DNA from: Acanthaster planci
Taxonomy: Eukaryota; Echinodermata; Asteroidea; Valvatida; Acanthasteridae
Length of the DNA: 64,000 nt
Direction of reading: 5' to 3'
Assembly: GCF_001949145.1 (NCBI RefSeq)
Contig: NW_019091371.1
Coordinates: 2,135,469 to 2,199,468, forward strand
Below the pieces are notes generated by a model that saw only the letters and a list, made by a program, of their open reading frames with translations, made no database searches and was not told the DNA's origin. Below are positions 27,351 to 38,837 of the stretch, piece after piece; the stretch's first letter is position 1; the number at the start of each line of letters is the position of its first letter. The position numbers were made by a program, and so were the translations under genes.

Positions 27351-27927
27351 TCGAAGTAGCAGTGGCACATGACCAGATGACAGACAGTGAAACCCCCTGA
27401 CCATGGACATGAGAGGACAGTCTATTCCTTTCTTTAACCCCTTCGCGCCAGGAGACAGTAAGAGCCGTCGTAAAACTTGAGATCCTCAGCCCACTTTTCA
27501 GCTATTATTCTCGTCCCTGCTTGAGCGAACACAGTAAAAGAAGGGAGACCCTGGCTCTTTTAAATATGGTGAATGGCCTTTGTGTGTAGCCCAGAAATGA
27601 AAAGATGAAATTTGCATCATAATCACCAGCTTCACAATAGTCCCCACTTTGAAAAGAGGCAACTGGAATGTGGAAGCGTGAGTAGAGCCGCATGCCACCG
27701 AACAATGAGCCTTTTCACTGTGTAATTCAAAGCGTACAGAGCACGCAGGGCCACAAACCGAGAATTTGCGGTTTGGCAGGTGGCCTTCGTGGCCACGCGA
27801 GGCTGGAATTCTTGGAGTCGGCTTTCGGAAAGAAATTCCTGTTGTCAAAGGGTTAACATGTTTAAGTTCCTCCATCAGCGTGTCCATGGTGAAACTGACA
27901 TGCATGCATGACGGTCAGTTAACTGGG
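27351..27927. other. Intergenic, one long minus-strand frame without homology
   Basis: A 135-codon ATG-initiated frame on the minus strand (27905-27498) is the longest outside the recognised genes. It has no domain and no repeated or biased composition that I recognise. It probably belongs to dispersed repeat sequence. Confidence 0.35.
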
Positions 27928-28007
27928 CCTACCCCCAGAACTATGGGGTCCGACGTCCGCCCCACTCCGATACAGCGCGGCGGACGTCATGTCTGGGGGT
28001 AGGTCAT
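27928..28007. repeat. Hairpin with GACGTCCGCC stem
   Basis: CCTACCCCCAGA pairs with TCTGGGGGTAGG, and inside it GACGTCCGCC pairs with GGCGGACGTC around a ~17-base loop. The stem is perfect in its two blocks and separated by an asymmetrical internal bulge. It is a possible small MITE or a structured RNA; the sequence alone does not decide. Confidence 0.65.
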
Positions 28008-29533
28008 AACCACATGAACGATGACCTGGTGACACTGACACTTAGGGCTGACAGTGCAGTCAATTTGACCTACAATTGACAGGGATAAAACATACTTTAG
28101 GACCCCCCCCATTTTGTGGTCATTTTAATTTTGCAAAATGGGTAAGTCCCCCCACAGGACAAAGGCAACACTCTCTTTATTGTGCTGACCCAATTTTTGG
28201 GAAGTTTCAAATTGTAGACCTAAATTGTGAGAACACGTGACTTCCTTACCAGTTGATAAACCAGCCATGCAAATTTGAATTCTTCATGGGTCACGTGTTA
28301 AAACACTCACATTTTCCCCTCATAATTTTCCTCAAACGTCTCAAAACTCAAAACCCTGCCCTTTTTGACAACATCAATCCTACAGTCACGACTGTTAAAA
28401 TGAGCATGATGTCACATTCATCTATCAAGGTGAATTCAAATGTTAAAATGTAACTCTCTCTTCTATTATAGGAACAGGGTCCCCAAATTTACAATCGCCA
28501 ATTTGGTCATGCATGCAAGTCGCCATTCACTTTGTACAGCTACAGTCTACAGGGATTTGCATGTTTGCCTCCTTTTTTGCTGCAATATAATAAAAAATAA
28601 CAGAAACCTTTTTGATACAGTGTGGGATAAATTCATACTTATCATAGCACATAGTCAAATTTCAGGCAAATTTAATGTAAAGGTTAAGAGTTTAGTCAGT
28701 AATTCAGATTTTCCCCATTGACTGCAACACTATTGTTGCTCCTTTGAGTTTTCAAGTGGGCATTACATGTACGGAATAGGCCTAGCCAGCAATTAACCAA
28801 TCAGAGACAAGAATCAAGACTCAGTGACGTCGTCCCAACTGCGAGAATGCATGCCACTGACTTAAACTAGTAGTGAAAGCGTCTGCCTTCCTTCTACATG
28901 TACATGTAGTAATCTCGTCTTTTAGCTTGGAACACACAGGCATACATTGCATGTGGCCTACGTATAACTACATTTACTTTCAGAACTGTAAGGTTTATAC
29001 AAACCTTATAAATAGCCATGTGCAAACTCCCATGAACACATTTTGGCTGTTTAGAATGTGCCAACTAACCTTCCATCACAGCTATTTTTGCAACCAAATT
29101 TCATACATGCCTTCTTGGTGATGTTAGCTGCCTGATGGGGACGTTTATTCACCTTATATCCTCATTAAAATGGTGACGTTCTTGAGCTTTTTTCCCATCC
29201 ACTCAACAGAAAATCAGCAGCATGTACATGTACTCTCAATCACTGTCAAGCTGTATGATAGCTTGACCAATCGCAACACAGCTCCTATCTTTTTCCTTTT
29301 GTATTCCTGTCACCCACAGACGAAAGCTGCACTGTGATTGGCCCAATTTGCTTCCATTCCAATGACCAATCATTGCTCAACTTTTTTTTATGGGGTGAGG
29401 AAAACAAAAGGAAAAGGTAGAAGCTGTGTTACTCACCTCTGAAGTTATCTTTGTTAAAAAAAAAATAAAATCTGTTGTCCCTGCCCTGCCCCCTTCCTCC
29501 ATCGCATTGACAGATCCCAGACTCAGGCTGCAT

Positions 29534-29657
29534 CTGACATGTCTGAATCCGTTGTCTAGAGCTAGGTCTAGGTCTTCACTCCATTGAAAGTACGTGGAGA
29601 TGCGCAGACAATAGACCTAGCCGTAGCTCTGGAGGCCCGTTTCGGACATGGCCTTGA
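29534..29657. repeat. Imperfect inverted repeat (MITE-like)
   Basis: The left arm runs GACATGTCTGAATCCG, AGAGCTA and GGTCTAGGTC; the right arm reads GACCTAGCCGTAGCTCTGGA and CGTTTCGGACATGGCC. The arms match for about 35 bases with a few mismatches and enclose about 45 bases. No target duplication is evident. Confidence 0.5.
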
Positions 29658-29823
29658 TTGTTTAAATACATGTACATGTACACTTTTTACTACGGGCCTT
29701 CATGTGTTCTGTGGAGAGTTTTGTAAGCTTCAAAACTTAGTAAAGTTGGCCTACCTATAATTTAGTTACAAGTGCACATTCTCTGCACTTGATGAGATCA
29801 AAGTTAGCGTCCCCGTCTCTACC

Positions 29824-29890
29824 CACATACACATGTACACATACATGTATTCATGTACATGTTTGTACGTGTACATGTCCGGGTACATCT
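29824..29890. repeat. ACATGTAC-rich palindromic simple sequence
   Basis: Overlapping copies of ACATGTAC, TACATGTAT and GTACATGT occur within about 65 bases. Each word is its own or nearly its own complement, so the tract is self-complementary on both strands. It is one of the densest patches of a word class that recurs through the right two thirds of the window. Confidence 0.8.
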
Positions 29891-30105
29891 TACAGTGTTA
29901 TCAGGTGCCATACAGTACATGACTCGTTTGTACTCTTATCTATCTGATTATGATCTTAAACAAACCTTTACATGGATGTGTTATTTATACATGTCTAGTG
30001 CTTAATTTTTGCAGGTACGTGAACTCAGAGTGCAACACGGCCACACCAGTCTACAGCTAGTGAGAGGTCAACGTTAGAAGCTGAAGAATTGTAACTCTCC
30101 TCGTA

Positions 30106-33100
30106 ATGGCGAAGCGGAGGGCGGGGACTGAACTGACCGATAGAAACTGGGAGGAGGAGGAGGTGCCCGAGGAGGTACCGGTAGTTACTTTTGCAGTACA
30201 AGGTCAAATGTCACTTTCGGGTACATTTTGCTTTACTTTTTTTTTTTTCCATGCTGCTGTTGCGGGTGCTTTTCAGCTGCGTCTCTTGAAATTGAGCTGG
30301 GAAAAAACAGTGTAAATTGTGGCTTTGAAGAGCATGTATATTGTAATGTACATGTATATTGCAGTGTATAAGGTACATGTATATGGCATATATGTACATG
30401 TACTTCACACTGAATGAGATTCTATGGTAAAGCTACATTTTAACCATGAATAGATAGCCAGTCAACTTACCGCAATGTTTGATAACATTGTAACGGCTTT
30501 GAACAAGACTAGATATTTCATTGTCTGTTTTCATAAATTTCGATATGGGCAACAGGCAAAATCTGTTTGTTTTTGTTCTTTTCATTCAGGCGGGCACTTT
30601 CAAGGCTGCAGGTGATGATGTCCTAGCCCAGCGTGTCATCCGGAAAGCCAAGCGCAGATTCCAAGCGGGAGAAGGCAACGATGCTGGACAGGTGTGTTTG
30701 GAGTTTTGCTCAAACACATTGGCCATGTACATTACGTACATGTAGGTGGGGACTAATCTTGCGATGATACACGTACTCAAAAGACATTACTGCACCTGTA
30801 TTACGCTCACATTCAAGTCGTAAGCACACATTTGCCTCTTCCATAATCCGTTCTGAGCTTAAGTGCATCCCCAATCGGCGAAAGAAAGACATGCGGTTAC
30901 AAGTTGGATCTTACATGGGTTCTGCGTGTAGGTAAAGACCATACATGCCAGAATAAATTACTTACACGTACTCAGCGTGCTCTGCGTATATACTTGTGTG
31001 CGTCATGGTATGCATATGCGGTGAGTACCCCCCAAAATACACCCTCTTTTGTTCAGCTCGGAGCAGATAGGGTGTCTTGGTTTTTACTGAGAATGGGTTT
31101 TGCCCTTACACCGACGTACATGTATACATACACGTAACACTGAAGACTCAGTGTTTATCAGAGAGCTTGCGAAAAAAATTCACAAGCTTACCATTACATC
31201 TTGTAGTTTGCAGTACCCGCTGGCTGCATCTGACTTGGACCAGCCAGCTGACCCCGCCAAGCTCGGTGGTCAAGGCCTTGTATGTCTAGAGATTCCTTAT
31301 GAGAATGTTGAATAAAAGGTCATTGAACATAGATTCTTTATTGTTGACAAATAAAAAAAACTCTGGGGACATGTACTGTGCAAAAGGCAGCGATGCACCC
31401 CAAAGTGATATGCAGATAAGAGACACCGTTTACATGAGAGAAGTCTGATGCTGAGTTTACATACAGTCATCTTTTTTGTGTCTTGGACACTATTGGAACA
31501 AGGACTAATGGAATTCTTTCACATTGAAGACTTACCCTTCTGAAGGTACACATCTGGCTGCATTTTGAGTAAATAGATTGAAAACATTACACTTGTTGTG
31601 CGCAATGTGCATGCCTCCGTAAACGCCTCTTGTAAATGGGGAAATTCAATTATCGATGCATGTACCTTACTGTATTTCAGGGAATTATGCTCAGATGATA
31701 AATTACCAACACATGGAGATCATTTCCATCTTGCTGTTTTCTGAAGTTATTTTGCTTTCATTTATATGTTTGAACAGGATAGTGATACCAAGCCCAGCCC
31801 ATTTGTGGGGTTTGCCTTTGGCACCAATAAACCATCCGCGGGGTTCAGCTTCAAAGTTACAAAGAGTGACACGCAAACAGCCCCCTCGTTCAGCTTCAAG
31901 TCCTCTGTTTCGGACGTTGCTCCGGCACTGGCCAAAGCTGACACTATCCCCATTTCCTCTGGGCCATCCAGCAGCATCTCGTCTTCCTTTGGAGGAACGA
32001 AACAGTCAGCATCCCCAGCCAGCACGAACGGAACCCAGGGTGTGGCCACGGGTGGGGCACCACAGCCGCCACCCACTACTGCATTGAGCCAGCAGTACTC
32101 CCAGAAATTGCAGAACCTGAACCGTTCCGTCAGCGCCTGGATCCAGAAACATGTGGGCGAGAATCCAGTCTGTGATCTGACCCCAGTCTTTGAAGACTAC
32201 AAGAAACACCTGCGGGAGATTGAGAAGCTTCGGGCCGGCAATGTAGGAGTTGCTGGGTCTCAGAGGATGGAGACGTCCTCAGAAGTGGAGGCATCTGCTC
32301 CCTCAACAAGCTCGACTTTCTCCTTTGGGAAGTCGTCAGACACTGTGCAGGATGCCAAAGTGTCGGACTCGATGAAGGCCAGTCCTGCGACTTCTACCTT
32401 CTCGTTTGGGTCCTCAGACGGGAAGGGCGCATTCGGAAAGTCCTCAGATGCAGACCAGTTTGCAAAAGCAACTGACTCTTCAAAGGCCGCTCCCACGACT
32501 TCCACCTTCTCGTTCGGCTCATCAGACAGCAAGGGTGCCAGTCTGCCCAAAGCTGACTTCTTCAAGAAGACTGCGCCTGCCGCGACCACAGATGCCAAGA
32601 CCTCAAGCTTTTCGTTCGGCAGAAGTGACACTACACCTGTGGCCCCTAGTTTTTCTGCTGGAAAATTTGGCAATCCCACCACAGGGTCACTCTTTGGATC
32701 AGCCAAGCCATTCTCGTTTGGTGTTGGCAAATCCTCAGATGTCACTACATCGTCAGAAGCTGCTACAACAGGTACCCAGCCCTCTTTCCGTTAAAAAATA
32801 AGGGAAATAAGTAAATCACAACCACTTGCCAACATTAAACATCACAAGTTTGAGTGCTTCAAAAATTGATCTTAAATTTCTCAGAGAACTAAAGAAAGAA
32901 GTGAATATAAATAGTTTAAAAATATCTTGTTAAGTATCTGCTCAAGAAATGCTTCATAATATTGTTTACTCCAGCTTCTGAAGATTCAAAGACTGCCAAT
33001 GATGACAACTATGAACCGCCAAAGGTAGAGGTCAAGGCGGTTCAGGAAAAGGACTCTCTCTACTCTAAAAAGTAAGTGTCTGTGCACTTGTCAGGTAGGG

Positions 33101-35243
33101 ACAAGTGTAATCTTAAAAGAACATTCCAGCTCGTGGCACAACACTCAAGCAGAAGTACTGCATGATCTCAGAGAAAAGTTCTGAGACTGAACACCCAACC
33201 TCAGATAGTGTTTATAGAGTACCGAAGTGAATACGTCACGCCCACAATTAATGTGTAAAAGGCATTAGCGCGAGAACCAGCACGTGAACCAACACGCGCG
33301 CGTACTCCATTCGTGTGCACTGCACTTTCTGGTCCACAGTGACGTCACACTTCGGTACTCTATAAAAGTTGTGCCTCCAGCAAAGCATCATCAGTCCTTC
33401 CGTAGGGTATGTTCTAGGATTCAACAGCAGTGAGCCTGTTTGGTAAAAAGTATCAACAGCGCGTGCCCATAATGAAGCATGTCAGAGGTCCTTTAAGAAC
33501 ACCAGTACGGGGCGAGTGAGTCCCATCGGTGCAGCTGTACACCGCTTCAAGCACACACTGAATAGACGTAAGCTGACATGCTTCCTGAAGTACCAAACTA
33601 ATCTCTCCATCTTGTGGTATTGTTTTGCCTTTCTCTGAGGCTTTGTCTCTGACATCAGACGTGTCCGAACATCTTGTATAGGTTGCAGTATGAAATCATC
33701 CACCTACATGTATGCCTGTTAAACCTACAGTACAGTGCATTACGAAGAGTTCCATGCACGGCCAGCTCACGCTGTCTTCATGAAGCTCAATGAGTTTGGA
33801 GGCAGGACTTGACGGGGCTGTCATCAAGTGTTTCAAATACTCTCATTGTTAGGTCGGCAGCATATACATGCATGCAGTTTCACGTTCCAGACACAAATAT
33901 GGCTTATTATTGAGCCAAGAGCTTCAAAACCAGCAGGTTATGAATCACGTGAAATTGGAAATGAAGACAAAGCCGAGTGTTTGAAAACTCCTGAGAGATG
34001 TAGGGTTGTAGACCATCTAGGCCTTGATAGTTGTCTCTACCGGACTCTCTCCCTGATGTTATTTGCTGATTGCAATGACAGGTGTAAGCTGTTTTACAAG
34101 AAAGGAGATGGGTACAAGGACCGAGGGGTGGGCATGCTCCATCTGAAGAAAACGGCCGACAGTCTTCAGCTGCTGGTCCGAGCAGACACTAACCTTGGTA
34201 AGTGAAGTGGCTTATGCATGGCAGTACACCAGTGGGAGACTTTGAGATGCATGGTGGCGGCAGACGGAGCGGTCCTTTTCCGCAGTTGTGCCTGTGCCTA
34301 CCCAAATCAAGCGGAAAAGAATTGTTGTGACTACCGCCACCGAGCATCTCAAAGTTTTCCATTGCAATCTCCCTGGCATCTGTACCCCAGCAGGAACCCA
34401 ACAGGCACAGTCTTCGTTCTTTGAAGCCCCCTGTTAATCCCATCTCTCCTAAATTCAACGGTGGTGACGGGTGGTTGCACAATGAATGTTGCATGTAGCA
34501 GTGTCCACAAGTGAGAGGAGAGTATTCAAAGAAGATGAGGGGTTCATAAAAAGAATATATGATTGAGGCAGCTTTGTGGGAACAGCAATTGGCGACGTGA
34601 CACGACAAGTACAGTGTAGTAACACTATACAAATTCCTCATCTAGAGGTGGAAATTGACATTTAATTTGAAAACCGTTTAGAAAATTTTCTAAAACGTGT
34701 TAACGTCCCACCCTTACCACAGTGTCATCGAAAGCTTTAAACACAATAAATTGTATACAATGTAGATAGTTGAGATAAAATTCCAGTGATGAATTCTTGG
34801 TGTTCCTTTGATGTCACCAAGCAGTAACGTGTTCCAAAATTCAGATTATATTTATGGGCATCGTTTACAATAGAAAACGAACACCAGATTGTGTCAAAAC
34901 GTCAAACCTCTAAAAGGGGCAGTAAACGGATTTGGAACTGTTTTTGTTTAAATGTCCCATCCCTTCCCTCCTCCCGTCAGGTAATGTCATTCTAAACATC
35001 ACAGTCCCCGCCACACTACCCATCAGCCGGCAAGGCAAGAACAACCTCCTCCTGGTGACCCCCGTCAACCCGCCGGTAGAGACCACCTGCCCGAAGTGCA
35101 ACAAGAAGTACCCCAGGCCACAGGACAGTAACGCCTGCGACAACGGCTGCAGCCCTGATCCCATGGCACTCCTGGTCCGCGTCAAGACGGGCCAGGATGC
35201 GGACGAGGCCCTGGAGAAAATCAATGAACTGAGAGGGGTATAA
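30106..35243 (+). CDS. NUP50: Nuclear pore complex protein Nup50
   Basis: Six coding exons (30106-30174, 30590-30691, 31778-32771, 32975-33071, 34082-34197, 34981-35243) with GT/AG borders and consistent phases give 546 residues; vertebrate Nup50 is about 470. The start has an in-frame TGA 24 bases upstream. Residues 1-57 hold the importin-alpha-binding segment (ELTDRNW, then basic RVIRKAKRR). Exon 3 carries FG motifs, a conserved middle block ([20 protein letters not shown]) and repeated STFSFG peptides. Residues ~410-546 form a RanBP1-like Ran-binding domain ([28 protein letters not shown]). Nup50 sits on the nuclear basket and promotes cargo release from importin-alpha; Ran-GTP binds its C-terminus. 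Odd point: a Cys4 insertion at 496-516 in the Ran-binding domain. Introns carry MITE-like palindromes. Identification is firm; a non-coding 5' exon is likely. Confidence 0.95.
31091..31192 (-). mobile_element. SINE tail, family S2 (truncated)
   Basis: This stretch of NUP50 intron 2 matches the non-tRNA part of the SINE at 40.3 kb: GGGTTTTGCCCTTACA, CGACGTACA, TAACACTGA, CAGAGAGCTTGC and CACAAGCTTAC, in the same order and at similar spacing. The tRNA-like head cannot be recognised beyond it, so the copy is truncated or diverged at that end. Confidence 0.6.
33214..33363. mobile_element. ~150-bp MITE in NUP50 intron 4
   Basis: Inverted ends read TAGAGTACCGAAGTG and CACTTCGGTACTCTA, continuing as AATACGTCAC against GTGACGTCAC with one offset. 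TA lies at each boundary. The interior is CG-rich and non-coding (AACACGCGCGCGTAC). It sits wholly inside an intron of NUP50, so it does not interrupt the protein. Confidence 0.7.
34234..34360. mobile_element. ~127-bp inverted repeat in NUP50 intron 5
   Basis: GGGAGACTTTGAGATGCATG, GTGGCGG and CTTTTCCGC on the left pair with GCGGAAAAG, CCGCCACCGAGCATCTC and AAAGTTTTCC on the right. It starts about 36 bp after the exon 5 donor. It would form a long hairpin in the unspliced transcript. A MITE is the likely origin, although no target duplication is obvious. Confidence 0.6.
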
Positions 35244-36463
35244 CCACTGCTGGTTTTCCTTGTAACGTTTTTCGGAAGGGGGCCCCTATGCCCCCCTCGT
35301 CATTTTAAGTCCAAACTGGACAGATCCCAGGTAGCTGTCTCTAGCCAGTGTTGTAGCCATGACCTTCTAAGGCCCTCACAAGACCCCATTAGCCCGACAT
35401 AAGATCGCAAGTCTGAATTCAAGACACAAGCAGTTAAAATGCACTTCAGCAACAGCATTCTTTGTCGCCGCCCACCCTGTTACTTGTGATGGGTCTTGTG
35501 AATCATCTCGTGTTTGGTCTTGCGATGGTTTTTACTGCAACACTCATTTAACATGAGTGAACACGATTCCTGCTGTGTGTAGCTCATGCATCCTGATGCC
35601 TTGAGAACAGAGACGTGAATGCCGCCTTCTTAAGCAATACTGCGACGTCAGTAGGCCTATGTAGTAATGACATCACACATTGTTTACACATGGACTTTTC
35701 TATGGAAGCCCTTTTTGAGGGTTTTGAAACTCCACAGGAAAGCGCACATTTGAACAACGCACATCACCAGTACGGACGACTATTCGTAGGAAGCTTGCAG
35801 GTGTCCGGGTGTACAAATCCCATGCCAGGGAAGGTATTGTTGGCTCACTCCAACTGAACCACTGGTTATAAGATAGAACACGTCACATGAACAGTTATGT
35901 AAGTCATGATGCAAAACAAGCAAAGTAGGATTCAGATTCTTCATAGTAGTGACCCAAGACGGGCACCTGTGCCTGTACATGAAAGAATCAGTGCAGTATA
36001 CATGGGACGGAAGTGATGGCTTTTCACGTCTTTACGATAACTTCTGGGCGGCACACGTTTTTTGATTCGCCATTACCCTAGTTGTTGTACAAGTAATTTC
36101 CAATGAAATGTAATTATGTGGATGTTGCCTGCATGTACATGTCAATGAGAATGAAATCTTTATTTTATTACTTTTTACTTTCAATAATTTTTATCATTGT
36201 AATAGCACCAGTAGAGTACAGGATGAAAATTACGACTAATCAAGCATCGAAAATAGAACCCACTGCTGCAGTGGTAACTTATATGTACAATGTACATGTG
36301 CGTTAAATGCATCTTGAACGAATTAGGTGTTTCCTACATGTACATGCAAGTTGTCAAATGCACAGCACCTAAGAATGCATGCGACATGTACATGTAAATG
36401 GCTGCACATGAAGTGCAACCAGAATAGTGGCATTTACCGAGTTCACCCAGCAATGAACAGACC

Positions 36464-36504
36464 AAGTCCTTCGTCATGCACTGTAACGGTGCATCACGAA
36501 GGAC
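36464..36504. repeat. Short hairpin
   Basis: GTCCTTCGTCATGCAC pairs with GTGCATCACGAAGGAC with one mismatch around a 7-base loop. The stem is 16 positions long. It is too short to classify. Confidence 0.6.
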
Positions 36505-36814
36505 TAACACGTCAAAAATTCTGTTGTGCGGGTTTTCCCTCGTGCAAACACTTACCAGAATGCTGGTAAAAAAGACTATCGCCCTCCCCCCCAAAAAAAA
36601 CCAATTTGCAATAGGAAAGTTCCTCATTAACTCAATGTTAACCCTTAAGAAAGCTCAATCTTGCTTTTAATTCATAATTGACACGTACGACTTTGACACC
36701 GGTATACTTCAAACAATATACATGTACATGTAATTGCTTTCATGGTGTGAAATATACATAATACATGCAAAGTTGAACACAGATAAGGGCACTATTAACA
36801 CAAACTCATGTTCA

Positions 36815-37980
36815 TGACATGGACAATTTTCAGGTCTCAAGTGTTTTTTGTCCTATTACTGATAGTGTAAATTACTTGTTACAACAGGGTAATTGGTAAA
36901 GTCCCAAGGACCTTATGATAACGGTATTCCACTGTAGTTCCCCAAAAGTGGTACCAGTCTTTAATACACCTGTACAATGCGAAACTGGCAGTGAAAGAAA
37001 CCCGTTTCATTTGCAAAAAACCTCAAAGATTTAACCTTTATTCCGAGCATGCTGTTGAACAAGATATACAGTAATGGCAGCAATTCACTTGAGGGAATTT
37101 AACTTTACCATCTTGATACCTGTGAACTTAAAGTGTGATTCGACAAAGTCCACAGTTTTTTAATTCAACTTACCACTAGCTAGTGAAAAGCAGTGAATAA
37201 AGACACAAAGATTGACTGCCTGAAAGGTGTGTCTGTGCTTCTTACTGTTGTGCACAAGCAAATCTACACGCAAACGTTTATCAGTAGACCACTTGCTACG
37301 GTACTAGGGTTTTTCTTTCAAAGATGACTGGTGATGTTATAGAAACATGCAGCACTGCATTGGACTCACCTTTGTTTAAAGATGGCAGATTTCGGGCAGT
37401 AAATAATGAGCATTTCAACAGTCACAAGGGAAATACATTTCCTACTTTCTTTTTTATATTTTTCAGGGGCTAAGGACTATCTTCTACGATCAATCTTTTG
37501 TTCAAAGCTGGCTTTAGAAGATGCATGTACATGTAATCTGTTGAGTAGTACTTTATTTATACAACACAATGTATGGGGGCACAGAATGTCATGCGAGTCA
37601 CAGAATGTCATGCGAGTCACAGAATGTCATGCGAGTCACAGAAATGGCATGCGACACGTTGTGTGCATTCTTCAATGCACACAGGTCACCCAACAGGTCA
37701 ACATGTCAGAGTCTATTCCTCTATGATCCAGTTTACATGTTTTAAACTCAGTATGTTTACACAGTGTACATGCAAGTACATGTAGGTACAGTTGAACACT
37801 GACACGAAGCGCAGCGATAATATCATTGTCAAAAGGACAATTTTGAGTCACTTTTTGTTTTCCATTTAATACTGATAATGCAATGCACCTGTAATAACAA
37901 GGTAATTAGTAGAGTCCCATGAGCCTTGTGTTTGACTGTATCCATGTTTTATGATACCAGTACATGTACCACTAAGGAGG
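36815..37980 (+). repeat. Two diverged direct copies of a ~150-bp repeat
   Basis: Stretches at about 36815-36960 and 37825-37980 share, in order, GACAATTTT, TTTTTGT, TACTGATA, AACA-GGTAATT, AGTCCCA, CCTT and TTATGATA. They are separated by roughly 850 bases of unrelated sequence. They look like two decayed insertions of one dispersed repeat, or an old local duplication. Confidence 0.5.
37581..37655 (+). repeat. 19-bp tandem repeat, about 3.5 copies
   Basis: The unit ACAGAATGTCATGCGAGTC occurs three times without change and then continues into a fourth, altered copy (ACAGAAATGGCATGCGACAC). Identity between the first three units points to a recent expansion. Confidence 0.9.
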
Positions 37981-38465
37981 GCGTTACCTTCCCTATTTCT
38001 ACGACATGAGAATGTCCCATAGACTCGAGCTCTGGCACTAACACAGAGGCAAAAACAAAAAAACCCAGACCACCGCTAGAGAACAGGGGAACATCCTTCG
38101 TTCCCTTTGCGTTCTGCCTGCCCACTCGTAAATGTGCATGATACGATTACCCGGAGAAACTTTTCTCCCAGTCTTTATAAAAAAATTAATGCTATATAGT
38201 CATTAAATACACGTAGGCCATATCTATAATAAATTCCTGCAGATTATTAGAGGGTGTTAGTTTGAGCATGAAAGCATTTCAAATACTGATGTGCAACTGT
38301 GCCAAGGGGGAGGGGCACTTTCCCCTTTCCCTGGAAAAAGAAATAAAAAGAACTTAGTAACAAAAAATATGAAAGAAATGAGAAAAAGAGGTGAAATGGG
38401 ATGAAAAGTCATCAATTTTCTTTTAAAAAACCTCCAAAATGACCCCTAGCACTGTTATTGGGTTA

Positions 38466-38726
38466 TGGGTAATTCCATGAGGTTGGGGCACAATTTGTGA
38501 CGGTGTCCTTGTTACATTGGTAAACTTTTACCACCTGTCATGACCTGTAGAGTAGGTCATTATTTTACTCTGTAAAAACAACACACACCTCTGTATTCAG
38601 CCTTGCAAGATGTTTAACAATGTCAATTTGGAATCCACTTGCAGGGAAATAGCTGTTCATTTTTACGGAACCCATGTAACAATGGACACCGTCACAAATT
38701 GTGCCCCAACCTCATGGAATGACCCT
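38466..38726. mobile_element. ~261-bp MITE, family E
   Basis: Terminal inverted repeats of about 55 bases: the left end runs GGGTAATTCCATGAGGTTGG, GGCACAATTTGTGACGGTGT and CCTTGTTACAT; the right end is its complement with few changes (ATGTAACAATGGACACCGTC, CCAACCTCATGGAATGACCC). TA lies outside both ends. The interior of about 150 bases is non-coding. A chance frame (38610-38837) crosses the right arm and is not a gene. Confidence 0.8.
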
Positions 38727-38837
38727 TATCAGTTCGTTGCTGGTGAGTACTTTGCCACTGGGAGCCCCCCCCCCCGAACAAAAATTAGCGACGCCCATGA
38801 TGCTCTGCTCGGACAACCTGAAGTTGGCAGCTTTTGA

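Larger units (their letters stand above)
28008..30013. other. Upstream region of NUP50
   Basis: No convincing coding exon. From about 28.7 kb the stretch contains many TACATGTA/ACATGTAC words (dense at 29824-29890) and an imperfect inverted repeat at 29534-29657. The last bases read TTTTGCAG (ending 30014), a good splice acceptor, so a non-coding leader exon of NUP50 may begin at 30015 and its promoter may lie in or left of this stretch. Confidence 0.4.
35244..38465. other. 3' flank of NUP50 and intergenic sequence
   Basis: The NUP50 3' UTR must begin here, but the first clear AATAAA on the plus strand is only at about 37195, so either the UTR is long or a variant signal is used. The stretch also holds ACATGTAC words, a short hairpin (36464-36504), a diverged direct repeat (36815-36960 and 37825-37980) and a 19-bp tandem repeat. 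No coding exon is supportable. Confidence 0.45.

Noticed and set aside
27498-27905. 135-codon ATG-initiated minus-strand frame, the longest outside recognised genes
   Set aside because: No domain, no family resemblance, no splice context; lies between repeats and looks like chance or repeat-derived.
31214-31263. Possible extra NUP50 exon ([18 protein letters not shown]) after a TTTGCAG acceptor
   Set aside because: No similarity to NUP50, and exons 2 and 3 already join in phase without it; the stretch adjoins a SINE fragment.
32260-32745. 161-codon antisense frame in NUP50 exon 3
   Set aside because: It is the mirror of the Ser/Phe/Gly-rich coding sequence; the repeated codons on the sense strand keep the opposite frame open.
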